Assembly (NCBI GenBank): GCA_964594045.1 | Contig: CAZQKR010000006.1 | Coordinates: 68,664-132,663, forward strand | Length of the DNA stretch: 64,000 bases | Reading direction: 5' to 3' | DNA from: UBA2365 sp964594045 | Lineage (GTDB): Bacteria > Bacteroidota > Bacteroidia > Chitinophagales > Saprospiraceae | In this document: positions 16,092 to 25,078 of the stretch, piece after piece | Layout: every line of letters starts with the position of its first letter | Numbering within the stretch: the stretch's first letter is position 1 | Program-made: the position numbers and the translations under genes | Notes under the pieces: generated by a model | Database searches by the model: none | Told to the model about the DNA's origin: nothing | The model's input: the letters and a program-made list of their open reading frames with translations, nothing else

Positions 16092-16577
16092 ATGGCAAAA
16101 ATTCCTGTTTTTCTTTTTTTGGCGCTGTTGGTACTCACAGAGTATTTGGATGCGCAAAATGCAATTGTGCCGGTTGGCACTGATGTTGAAAGTCAAGCCG
16201 GTAAGATAAGCTACACTGTCGGGCAAATTGCCTACCATCAATTTACCAGTCAGGCAGGATCAGTAAATGAAGGTGTTCAGCAGGTATTTAAAGATTCCAT
16301 TGTGAATGTCTTTGAAGTTGAACCAGGCGCAAGCCATTCATTCACTATTTATCCGAACCCATTTGACGGCCTGCTCACGATCTGTAAGAGTTCCGCTCCC
16401 AACATGCTGTACACCTACATGCTGTTCAGTCCTGAAATGAAGCTGGTCAATACAGGAACCCTTGTGGATGAACACACCTGTTTAACAACCGAAAGAATTT
16501 TACCCGGAGTCTATTACCTGGTCATACTGAAGGATGGCATGATCTGTACCAGAGCTAAAATCGTCAAAATAAGATGA
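16092..16577 (+). CDS. Small secreted protein with T9SS sorting tail
   Basis: A 161-residue exported protein. Residues 1-21 are a signal peptide ending LDAQ. Residues 22-70 contain AGKISYTVGQIAYH and GSVNEGVQQVF, a pattern common in short Bacteroidota surface proteins of unknown role. From about residue 83 (FTIYPNPFDG) to the end is a C-terminal domain of the type IX secretion type A class, which would direct it across the outer membrane and onto the surface. It is followed after 31 bases by a FISUMP protein on the same strand, so the two may share a transcript. Function beyond surface display is unknown. Confidence 0.8.
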   Translation: MAKIPVFLFLALLVLTEYLDAQNAIVPVGTDVESQAGKISYTVGQIAYHQFTSQAGSVNEGVQQVFKDSIVNVFEVEPGASHSFTIYPNPFDGLLTICKSSAPNMLYTYMLFSPEMKLVNTGTLVDEHTCLTTERILPGVYYLVILKDGMICTRAKIVKIR

Positions 16578-16608
16578 CCTGGATGAAGTAAAACAGAAAA
16601 ACTGAATT

Positions 16609-18003
16609 ATGAAATACCCATTAAACAAATTGCTGCGTCGCGCAATTGTCTCCGCAATTTTTTTGCTTGCCGGCAATTGCTTGTTTGCCCAGTCACCCTT
16701 TGGATTCAGCTACCAGGCTGTATTGAGAAATGCCGGTAATGAACTCATGCAAAACCGCCAGGTCACCATCAAAGTGACCATACTACAGGTGACAGACCAG
16801 GAGTCTGTTGTTTATGAAGAGATGCATTACGCTGCAACAAATGTCAACGGATTGGTGAGTCTCGTTATCGGATCCGGCATTGTGCTTTCAGGCAATCTGG
16901 AGCAGGTCGACTGGACTAACGGCAGGTTTTTCCTCAAAACCGAAACAGACCCGACCGGTGGAAATAATTTTTCCATCACAGGAATAACACAGTTGCTCAG
17001 TGTCCCCTTTGCACTGCACGCCAAAACAGCTGACGCCCTGACCAATCCTCAGAGTGAATCAGATCCGCTGTTTTCGGGAAGTCCGGCATCCAATATCGGC
17101 ATGCAGGACCTGGACAACTGGAATAAGGCATTCAACTGGGGTGACCATCAGCAGGAAGGATATATCAAAATGGAATCACAATCACTGGCAGACGTATTGA
17201 AAATCGGGAATGATGGTGATCAAATGGTGATCAGAAACCTCGCTGACCCGGTTGACCTGCAGGATGCTGCAACCAAAAATTACGTGGACAGTCTGAGGAT
17301 GATCTTTTATGAGTTGGCCTATTACACCGGAACGCTGGAAAACAAGGTCATCCACATGGACAAGCGACTGTCCGATATTGAAAAAATCTTATTGAGTGCC
17401 GGGCTCTATAAGGTTTTTGACGGGGACGGAAATGAGTACAATGTGATCCGGATCGGAGACATGTTCTGGACAGCAGAAAATTTAAGGACAACAAAATACA
17501 TCAATGGAATGGATATTCCGCTGGTAACGGATGCAAATGCCTGGAGTAACCTGGATTATGAAGCCTATTGCTGGTACAATAATGATTTCATCAACAATCC
17601 GGCAACGTATGGTGCTTTATACAACTGGTATGCGGTTGACCGTGGCAGATTATGTCCTGATGGCTGGCATGTGGCAACGGCTGATGACTGGAATTTGTTG
17701 GTACAGTATGCAGGCGGGTACCTTGTTGCCGGAGGCAATCTGAAAGAGACCGGTTTTGATCACTGGGACATTCCGAATTTTGGTGCAACCGATCTGTACG
17801 GATTTAAGGCATTGCCTGGCGGTCAAAGAGATAAATATGGAAATTTTGGGGAAATGGGCAGGTTTGGTTACTGGTGGAGTCCTCAATACCAAATTGTAAC
17901 GGATATGGACACGTATTATTCCATTGGGTTCAATTCATCGGAAGTGCTGAGCATTCAGGAAGACCTCAGGACGGGCTATTCCGTGAGGTGTGTGCGGGAT
18001 TGA
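16609..18003 (+). CDS. FISUMP-domain surface protein
   Basis: A 464-residue exported protein. The signal peptide (1-27, ending LFAQ) is followed by a β-rich domain (SYQAVLRNAGNELMQNRQVT, about 33-145) found at the start of many Bacteroidota surface proteins. Next come a short tail-fibre-like segment (NLADPVDLQDAATKNYVDS, about 208-226) and a coiled-coil-like stretch (about 227-262). From residue 264 to the end lies a complete FISUMP domain (Fibrobacter succinogenes major paralogous domain), with EYNVIRIGDMFWTAENL, YGALYNWYAV, LCPDGWHVATADDW and the closing YSVRCVRD. The fold is related to formylglycine-generating enzyme/lectin-like domains. The role is unknown, adhesion being the usual guess. 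No T9SS tail is visible. Confidence 0.85.
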   Translation: MKYPLNKLLRRAIVSAIFLLAGNCLFAQSPFGFSYQAVLRNAGNELMQNRQVTIKVTILQVTDQESVVYEEMHYAATNVNGLVSLVIGSGIVLSGNLEQVDWTNGRFFLKTETDPTGGNNFSITGITQLLSVPFALHAKTADALTNPQSESDPLFSGSPASNIGMQDLDNWNKAFNWGDHQQEGYIKMESQSLADVLKIGNDGDQMVIRNLADPVDLQDAATKNYVDSLRMIFYELAYYTGTLENKVIHMDKRLSDIEKILLSAGLYKVFDGDGNEYNVIRIGDMFWTAENLRTTKYINGMDIPLVTDANAWSNLDYEAYCWYNNDFINNPATYGALYNWYAVDRGRLCPDGWHVATADDWNLLVQYAGGYLVAGGNLKETGFDHWDIPNFGATDLYGFKALPGGQRDKYGNFGEMGRFGYWWSPQYQIVTDMDTYYSIGFNSSEVLSIQEDLRTGYSVRCVRD

Positions 18004-18407
18004 CCCGTGTGAGTTCTGGCTGCCCGATTAAAATCACCTTCAGGGCTTAAAACATGTTCAGGAAGAGTTCCCGGATGATATGTATTTTTGCTGAATGTCA
18101 CCAGGACAAAAGTGAAACCAGTTATTTAACTTCTACAAAAACTGAAGATTGTGTCGCATGGGAGATTGGTGGACCGGGAGTATTAAGAAAACCGCAGGGA
18201 ATAACGTTGACTGTTGACTTATATTTTGAATAGTCGTAATTTTGAGCTCAATATTTCAAAGATCATATTTAACAGATAAAAGTGTAAATACCATTTTTTC
18301 ATGGCATAGGAAGCGAGGCAGGCAGGTGGGTAAAATCTGAATATTCATCATCTTTAAGGATGAACCAACATATTTTTAATTATTCAGAAATAAAATGATA
18401 TTCTGTC
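18004..18407. other. Intergenic region before S74 repeat protein
   Basis: 400 AT-rich bases with no open frame of note. It presumably holds the promoter of the next gene. No clean TAnnTTTG is near its start. Confidence 0.35.
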
Positions 18408-21400
18408 ATGAAAAACTTATGCCATTTATTTTTTCTCCTTTTTGCCCTCTTTTTAATGTTTCCAGATATCCATGCCCAGGTAGGCATCAACACGGATGGA
18501 TCCTCACCTGACGGAAGTGCAATGCTGGATGTGAAGAGCACAACCAAAGGCCTGCTGATTCCCAGGATGACATCCATACAGAAAAACCTGATATCTTCCC
18601 CTGCCCATGGATTACTGGTATTCGACAGCGATACCAGGTCATTCTGGTTTTACGATGCAAACACTTCCAACTGGATTGAACTCAAACCTGATGAAACGAT
18701 GACAGCCGGACCCGGTATTTCCATTGCCGGGGCAGTGATCTCCAATACCGGGGATATCAATCCGACGGACGACATCACTACAGGCACCTCAGCCGGCGGA
18801 GACCTGAGCGGGACTTTTTCGAATCTGCAGATCGCATCAAATGCAGTGAGCTCTTCAGAGATCTCCGACGGAACGGTTACCACCGATGACATCACAAATA
18901 ATACGATTATCAATGCAGATATAGCTGATGATGCCATCGGAACCTCTGAAATAATAGATAACTCAATCACCAACGCAAAAATGGGGGATAATGCCATCGG
19001 GAATGCAGAAATGCTCGACAATGCCATTGGTAGTAATGAGATCATCAATAACAGTATCACCGTTTCAGACCTGAGTTTTACCGGCGCAGCAACCGACAGG
19101 GTGCTCACAGCAACCGGTGCTTCTACTGCCACCTGGCAGGTTCCTGCTGTACAAACAAAATTGGCAGATGCAGATAATGATACAAAAATTCAGGTAGAAA
19201 AGTCTTCCGATGAAGATATCATAAGGATGGATCTCGGAGGAAATGAAAACCTCGTCCTTACTCTGGGAAGAACAGAACTTAAACAAACCAGTTATAACAC
19301 GAAAATTGGTCAGCTTTATAATCCGGTGTTTCTGGTTAGCGGAACCGGAGCAGGAAATACTTCCTTGGGCGTGAATTCTTTATATTCAAATACTACCGGG
19401 GATGCAAATGTAGCAATAGGAATTTGGGCTATGAATGACAATACCACCGGTTATGACAATACGGCCATTGGCAGATCTTCGCTTTTTTACAATAAGGCTA
19501 ATTCCAGAAGCACTGCGATCGGGGTATATTCAATGCTGTATGCTGATGACAGGACTTCAGGAAGGTCAACATACAACACTGCCATAGGTTATGAATCACT
19601 GAAAGGAAGTGGTACTCCCGGGAACAATACCGGACAATACAATACAACAGTGGGTGACCAATCAATGTATTCAAATACTTCAGGCGCCTATAACAATGCT
19701 TTGGGAGCTGCAGCACTTTATTCCAACACTACAGGCAATTATAATTCATCCATCGGCCGAGGCAGCCTGTATTATAATACCACTGGAAATGACAACACTG
19801 CCGATGGCTACAGGGCACTTTATAATAATATAAACGGTAGTGGCAATGCAGCCCTTGGTAAAGAAGCTCTTTACAGCAACACCTCGGGGAATGAGAACAC
19901 GGTTGCCGGTAAACAAGCACTATATTTCAACAAAGCAAACAACAGAAGTACAGCCATAGGGTATAAGGCTTTGTACTATGCAAACGATACAGACACGGGC
20001 ACAGATACCTATAATACCGCTATTGGCGCAGAAGCGCTCAGGGGAAGCATTTCGCCTTCAAATAATACCGGAACGTTAAATACGGCAATTGGCGCAACAG
20101 CAATGTTCTCAAATTCAAATGGAAATTCCAATACTGCATCCGGTGCACAAGCCCTGTACACCAATAGTACAGGAAGCTTCAATACGGCAAATGGTACTTC
20201 CTCCCTGTATTCCAACACAACAGGGAATTTCAACTTTGCAGGTGGTTTTAACGCCTTGAATCTAAATACAACAGGAAGTAATAACACTGCAACCGGTTAT
20301 CAGGCCCTTTATAACAACCGCGGAAACAGCAGAAGTACTGCTGTGGGTTATCAGGCAATGATGAACGCTGACAACAGGGTCAGCGGCCGGTCAACCTACA
20401 ATACAGCCCTTGGATATGAAGCAATGAAGGGCAGCGATAATCCTGCAAATAACACAGGACAGTATAACACTGCTTTGGGAGATGGCGCCATGGCATCAAA
20501 TACTTCAGGAGGTTTTAATACAGCCAGCGGAGTCAATGCGCTTGGTTTGAATAAAACAGGTGGTGGCAACACAGCCTTGGGTTCTTCAGCAATGTACAAT
20601 AACAAAGCTAAAAATTACAACACAGCTGTAGGTTTTCAGGCATTGATTTATGCGGATAGCACTTCTTTCGAAGTAAGCACATATAATACAGCAGTTGGTG
20701 CGTATGCATTAAGAGGCGCATTTCCAATGGTAAACAATACCGGTTACTACAACACAGCCATAGGAGCAATGACGTTGAACGGCAATTCGACCGGCACTAA
20801 CAATGTATCAGCAGGTTATAAGGCAATGTATACAAACACAACAGGGAGTTATAATATTGGCATTGGTAGTCTTTCATTGGAAAAAAATACAACAGGGAGT
20901 AGTAATGTTGCAGTAGGGGACAATTCTTTGAATGCCAACACTTCGGGAGAAAATAACGTGGCAGTAGGTGCATTAGCCCTCAGTAAAAACACTGACGGTC
21001 ATGATAATTTAGCTGTTGGTAATCAGGCATTAAGGGAAAACATCGGAGGAAGTTATAATGTTGCAGTTGGAGGAATGTTCTCAAATACAACAGGAAGCAA
21101 TAATACCGGGGTGCATGGACTAAATTCAAACACTACAGGGAATGATAACACGGCTGTGGGTTATGCCGCATTGGCCACCAACCAGGGCAACAGCCGCAGC
21201 ACTGCGGTGGGTTACCATGCAATGTATTATGCCAATAGCGCCAGCCCAGGCACTTCCACCAATAATACTGCTGTCGGCGCCGAAGCGCTCAGGGGTAGCA
21301 TCACCCCTTCCTCCAATACCGGAAAATACAATACTGCAATCGGTGATCAGTCAATGTTATCAAATACATCCGGAGATTTTAACACTGCTGAAGGTTATCA

Positions 21401-22769
21401 GTCGCTCTATTCCAATTCAACCGGCGTGTCCAATACGGCCATCGGATACAATTCTCTTTATTACAACACAGATGGAGATCATAACACCGCTGCAGGAATT
21501 AATGCATTGTATTCCAACACTACAGGGAATTATAACACTGCTATGGGACGAGCATCCCTATATAGTAATAAGGCCAATAGCAGAAGTACAGCGATCGGTT
21601 ATCAGGCTATGTATTACGCCCACAATACCACTAACGGAGATTCTACCTATAATACTGCAGTTGGTGCCGAAGCACTGAAAGGCAGTAGCCCGGCATCTTC
21701 CAATACCGGAAAATACAATACCGCGCTAGGTGATCAGGCCATGTATTCCAATTCCTCAGGAAATTACAACACCGCTGCCGGATACAGAGCTTGCTATTCA
21801 AATAGTACAGGCGATTTTAATACTGCCTATGGCCATCAGTCACTTTTTTCCAACACTTCAGGTTCAGGGAACTCCGCCAATGGCGTTAATGCCCTTTATA
21901 ACAATGAAGATGGAGATGATAACACAGCAATAGGTATAAATACACTGTATACCAATACGTCGGGATCCAACAATACAGCTACAGGAAGATCTGCGCTGTA
22001 TTTAAATTCGTCGGGATATAGTAATTCTGCATTTGGATATTATAGTTTATTTAACAACAGTTCAGGAAATAATAATACTGCCGTCGGAGACTCTTCATTA
22101 TATTTCAATTCTACTGGAAAGCAAAATACTGCTGTTGGAGCAAATTCTTTGGTAAATAATACTTCGAGCAGCTACAATACTGCCCTGGGTTACCTCACAG
22201 GCCCGAATGTGACAGGATGGCACAATACAACCTGTCTGGGTATTAATGCAACGGCTACAGCAGAGAATATGGTAAGGGTGGGAAATGTTTATGTCAACTC
22301 AATCGGAGGACAGGTGGGATGGACAACCCTGAGCGATGGCAGATTTAAGGGCGAAATTCAGGAAAATGTTCCTGGACTCAACTTTATTTCAAGACTTCGT
22401 CCGGTTACATTCCGTATAAACAGGAACGCGATCAATGACTTTACAGGTCTTACTGAAAGAAAAAATGAACTGGCAGCCAAAGGTGAAGAACAACTTTCAG
22501 GATATCCCTTCAGCGAGATCACAACCGGTTTTATCGCACAGGAAGTTGAACAGGCTGCAAATGAAATTAATTTTAGTTTCAGCGGTATCGATAAACCAAA
22601 AAATGAAAATGATATGTACGGTCTGCGATATGCTGAATTTGTTGTGCCATTGGTCAAAGCTGTACAGGAACAACAGGTTATGATCGATGATCAAAAATCA
22701 CAGATCATTGATCTTCAGCAACAGGTCGATCTGCTGTTGCAACGGATCGAAGCGCTGGAAAGCAAGTGA
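18408..22769 (+). CDS. Surface repeat protein with C-terminal S74 intramolecular chaperone
   Basis: A 1453-residue exported fibre-like protein. Residues 1-23 are a signal peptide (IHAQ), then the common VGINTDGSSPDGSAMLDV segment (24-45). Residues about 115-235 are short repeats (AIGTSEI, NAIGNAEM, NSITNAKM). From about 319 to 1290 come dozens of 15-17-residue units of the form NTAxGxxALYxNTTGN, predicted to form a left-handed β-roll as in YadA-type heads. The last 150 residues (from LSDGRFKG) are a peptidase S74 chaperone domain, with GFIAQEVEQA and a terminal coiled coil (MIDDQKSQIIDLQQQVDLLL). In phage tail fibres this domain trimerises the shaft and cleaves itself before the Ser of LSDGR. 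No prophage genes surround it, so it is a host surface protein. No T9SS tail is visible. Confidence 0.88.
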   Translation: MKNLCHLFFLLFALFLMFPDIHAQVGINTDGSSPDGSAMLDVKSTTKGLLIPRMTSIQKNLISSPAHGLLVFDSDTRSFWFYDANTSNWIELKPDETMTAGPGISIAGAVISNTGDINPTDDITTGTSAGGDLSGTFSNLQIASNAVSSSEISDGTVTTDDITNNTIINADIADDAIGTSEIIDNSITNAKMGDNAIGNAEMLDNAIGSNEIINNSITVSDLSFTGAATDRVLTATGASTATWQVPAVQTKLADADNDTKIQVEKSSDEDIIRMDLGGNENLVLTLGRTELKQTSYNTKIGQLYNPVFLVSGTGAGNTSLGVNSLYSNTTGDANVAIGIWAMNDNTTGYDNTAIGRSSLFYNKANSRSTAIGVYSMLYADDRTSGRSTYNTAIGYESLKGSGTPGNNTGQYNTTVGDQSMYSNTSGAYNNALGAAALYSNTTGNYNSSIGRGSLYYNTTGNDNTADGYRALYNNINGSGNAALGKEALYSNTSGNENTVAGKQALYFNKANNRSTAIGYKALYYANDTDTGTDTYNTAIGAEALRGSISPSNNTGTLNTAIGATAMFSNSNGNSNTASGAQALYTNSTGSFNTANGTSSLYSNTTGNFNFAGGFNALNLNTTGSNNTATGYQALYNNRGNSRSTAVGYQAMMNADNRVSGRSTYNTALGYEAMKGSDNPANNTGQYNTALGDGAMASNTSGGFNTASGVNALGLNKTGGGNTALGSSAMYNNKAKNYNTAVGFQALIYADSTSFEVSTYNTAVGAYALRGAFPMVNNTGYYNTAIGAMTLNGNSTGTNNVSAGYKAMYTNTTGSYNIGIGSLSLEKNTTGSSNVAVGDNSLNANTSGENNVAVGALALSKNTDGHDNLAVGNQALRENIGGSYNVAVGGMFSNTTGSNNTGVHGLNSNTTGNDNTAVGYAALATNQGNSRSTAVGYHAMYYANSASPGTSTNNTAVGAEALRGSITPSSNTGKYNTAIGDQSMLSNTSGDFNTAEGYQSLYSNSTGVSNTAIGYNSLYYNTDGDHNTAAGINALYSNTTGNYNTAMGRASLYSNKANSRSTAIGYQAMYYAHNTTNGDSTYNTAVGAEALKGSSPASSNTGKYNTALGDQAMYSNSSGNYNTAAGYRACYSNSTGDFNTAYGHQSLFSNTSGSGNSANGVNALYNNEDGDDNTAIGINTLYTNTSGSNNTATGRSALYLNSSGYSNSAFGYYSLFNNSSGNNNTAVGDSSLYFNSTGKQNTAVGANSLVNNTSSSYNTALGYLTGPNVTGWHNTTCLGINATATAENMVRVGNVYVNSIGGQVGWTTLSDGRFKGEIQENVPGLNFISRLRPVTFRINRNAINDFTGLTERKNELAAKGEEQLSGYPFSEITTGFIAQEVEQAANEINFSFSGIDKPKNENDMYGLRYAEFVVPLVKAVQEQQVMIDDQKSQIIDLQQQVDLLLQRIEALESK

Positions 22770-22923
22770 GGTTTAATCAAGTCTGATTTTTTAATTTGAT
22801 CGTTTCATCAGCAGCGACAATAAAATAACGTGTTCAGGAGCAGGCCGCCCTGGATAGATTTTTTATTGTTTTGGATAATTGAACAGGTGACAATGAAATA
22901 AAAACCCGTCCTGCCAAAGCGGT

Positions 22924-22971
22924 AGAGAGTATAAAATATTCTGTGTTTACACAAAATATTTTATACTCTCT
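22924..22971. terminator. Long hairpin after S74 gene
   Basis: A 22-bp stem with a single mismatch and a TTTA loop; the arms read AGAGAGTATAAAATATT outward-in and its complement. It lies 155 bases after the stop of the S74 gene. It lacks a GC-rich base and T tract, so it is a structured element or RNA-stability hairpin as much as a terminator. Confidence 0.55.
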
Positions 22972-23073
22972 CAATGGAGAAATATAATTATTACTTCCTA
23001 CACTTCGACAAACTTCTGTTCATCATGATTTCAATTGCCATAGTCCTTTTAAAATAAAGATGACTAATGTCAA

Positions 23074-23352
23074 TTATTTATTCCCCTTAGCCCGGTTATG
23101 CGTCCTGCACAACATCTGGCAGTTATGCGGCTCGGAAGTGCCGCCTTTGCTCCAGGTAGTGACATGATCTGCATCCATCTCTGCCAGCGACCAGATCTTG
23201 TTTTTATTGGCATCGTGCCCGATTGCACAGAGCGGATAATTGGATATACCGGAAACTTTAGCTGATGCAGCTTGTGTGTAGTAAACTGACTTTTTCGTAT
23301 CGCCATCGAATCTAAACGTATCAAATCGTATCGCTTTGTGCTTGCAGATTCA
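23074..23352 (-). pseudogene. C-terminal fragment of an HNH endonuclease
   Basis: Reading right to left, an open frame without a start runs from just after a TGA near 23353 to TAA at 23074. It encodes about 90 residues that contain MDADHVTTWSKGGTSEPHN, CQMLCRTHNRAKGNK and an upstream FDGDTKKSVYY. The D-H-x(14)-H-N-x-x-x-L-C-x-x-H-N arrangement is a complete HNH active site of the type found at the end of larger HNH/DUF262-like proteins. The N-terminal part of the gene is gone, so it is a remnant. Another frame on the same strand (84 codons) is a shadow. It sits in a 1.1-kb gene-poor gap together with a MITE-like repeat, which suggests past mobile-element activity. Confidence 0.75.
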
Positions 23353-23454
23353 AATCAGAATTAGTGATATAATTATTAAAAAGTTAAGCGAAAATCACCC
23401 AAAATCTGCGGGAAATTCTCATCACACCCTAGTCTATTTTCAAATTTTCAAATC

Positions 23455-23598
23455 TTGAGTCTGCTCCGAAAAGTCCAATTTGTTGGTTTTCAATCGTTTT
23501 TTGCCCCAACCCCTAAAGGGAAACGATTGAAAATCAACAAATTAAAAGTCCCCTTTAAAGGGGATTTAGGGGGTAAAGACTTTTCGGAGAAGACTCAA
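23455..23598. repeat. 144-bp palindromic MITE-like element, copy A
   Basis: It begins TTGAGTCTGCTCCGAAAAGT and ends with the inverted version (one mismatch in 21 bp), bounded by TTGAGTC/GACTCAA. Inside are a second inverted pair (AATTTGTTG...CAACAAATT with CAATCGTTT/AAACGATTG) and a third (CCCCTTTAAAGGGG). A copy of the same length and sequence lies at 51427-51570 in reverse orientation. No open frame. Confidence 0.88.
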
Positions 23599-23872
23599 TG
23601 TTGAATTTGACGAGATTATTTTTACATTAGTTTTTTATTTAATTTGTACAGTATTAATTATGATAGTATTGTATAGAATTATTTTTTTATTTTATAGACC
23701 CCAATAATTTTTTAATTTATGCATGTAGAAATCGTGCAGATATTTGAGGCAATTTAAGGAAAAGAATAATCCCAAAATTTATTTAAATTTTTTTTGAAGC
23801 AGGTCATGTATTTTCTTTTATGGACAAATAATTTTTTGTTCTGAATTTATTATTCAATTAAAAACTGACCTG

Positions 23873-25078
23873 ATGAAAAACCTCTCCGTTAAAGCGAGTT
23901 TCCAAAGCTTTGTTAGCACCCTTTTATTGATTTTCGGCCTTATTTTTGGTTTGGCTCAACAAGATCTGAATGCGCAAACCATGTCAGGTGTCAATCCTGC
24001 CTTTTACAATGAGGGTTCGGCTCCTGTAGTACTATATCCGGGATTTACATTTACCGGTGGAAGTAATTATGGCGGCGGGTATATGTTGTTTGACATTGCC
24101 AATGGAGATGCACAGGACCAGCTTTCCATTTTTAACGATCCCAATCCTAATGCACTGAATGCCATTTCGGTGGTCGGTTCCGGGGTATATTTAGGCAATG
24201 GCACGGGAACCGATATCATTGGTTCGATCGATCCTGTGCTGAATGGTCAAAACGGACAGGATCTCAGGATCAATTTCACATCCAATTTTCAGAATGCAGG
24301 CTTCGAAAGCGGTCTGGCTGGTTGGACTGTTGTGAATCAAAATGTTAACCTCGGAGTTACCAATATTGGGGGGTTTATTACACCCGAAACAGGTACCTAT
24401 CCGGTCAATGCAGGAAACGATGACGTTCCGGGTTCTATGACCTACGGCAGCGGGGTTACCACTGCACAGGCTTCACAAGGCAGTTACTCTCTTCAAATTT
24501 GGAATGATGGTGTTTCTGGGCCATGCGATGTGGTTCACGGAGGTTATGCCATGAGCAACCCTTTTCAGGCCAATGGTGGGGATATACTTTATTTCGACTG
24601 GAGGGCTATCGGTGGTGGAGATGCTTATGATGTTTTTGGTTACCTGTTGAATACCACTACTGGAGCAACAACCATAACTCTTGATCAAACAGGCGGTTTT
24701 ACTACTCCCTGGACTACCGGAAGCGTTACTGTTCCAAGTAACGGTACTTATCGATTTGTTTTTGTTTCAGGAACTTATGACGCATCTTGTGGAACAGTAC
24801 TTGGCGCATCTTTATATATCGATAATTTTATTGTTGCCAATAGCCTGGTCAATCCTTCCATCATTCAAATTCTTGGCCAGCATATAACCTATGCCAATAC
24901 ATGCGGTACATCTGATGCAACCAGAAATATCACAGTCAGTGTAGTCAATGCTTCCAGTGTTACTACTTCTGCAAACTCTACAATTGCGTTAGCGACCTTT
25001 GAACCAGTTATCAGTTGTCCCTCAAATATTAACGTGAACAGTCCGGCAGGTCAGTGCAGTGCTGCTTGTTACTTTTAG
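23873..25078 (+). CDS. N-terminal part of giant HYR surface protein (frameshifted)
   Basis: This 401-codon frame carries the export signal of the giant protein encoded downstream. Residues 1-35 are a long signal peptide (LNAQ). Residues about 36-120 form a β-rich domain and 140-325 a jelly-roll, carbohydrate-binding-like domain (FESGLAGWTV ... LYIDNFIV). The first HYR domain starts at ISCPSNINV. The frame stops at TAG 25076-25078 because of one extra T in GCTGCTTGTTAC (25061-25072). Removing it gives CSAAVTFSATATDNC, exactly the HYR pattern continued in the next frame. With that base removed the whole gene spans 23873-42623 and codes for 6249 residues. I therefore treat the stop as a frameshift (real or a sequencing error), not as a gene end. 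Confidence 0.8.
   Translation: MKNLSVKASFQSFVSTLLLIFGLIFGLAQQDLNAQTMSGVNPAFYNEGSAPVVLYPGFTFTGGSNYGGGYMLFDIANGDAQDQLSIFNDPNPNALNAISVVGSGVYLGNGTGTDIIGSIDPVLNGQNGQDLRINFTSNFQNAGFESGLAGWTVVNQNVNLGVTNIGGFITPETGTYPVNAGNDDVPGSMTYGSGVTTAQASQGSYSLQIWNDGVSGPCDVVHGGYAMSNPFQANGGDILYFDWRAIGGGDAYDVFGYLLNTTTGATTITLDQTGGFTTPWTTGSVTVPSNGTYRFVFVSGTYDASCGTVLGASLYIDNFIVANSLVNPSIIQILGQHITYANTCGTSDATRNITVSVVNASSVTTSANSTIALATFEPVISCPSNINVNSPAGQCSAACYF

Noticed and set aside
18408..22769. Prophage tail fibre
   Set aside because: The S74 domain is phage-like, but the protein has a signal peptide and no other phage gene is in the window.
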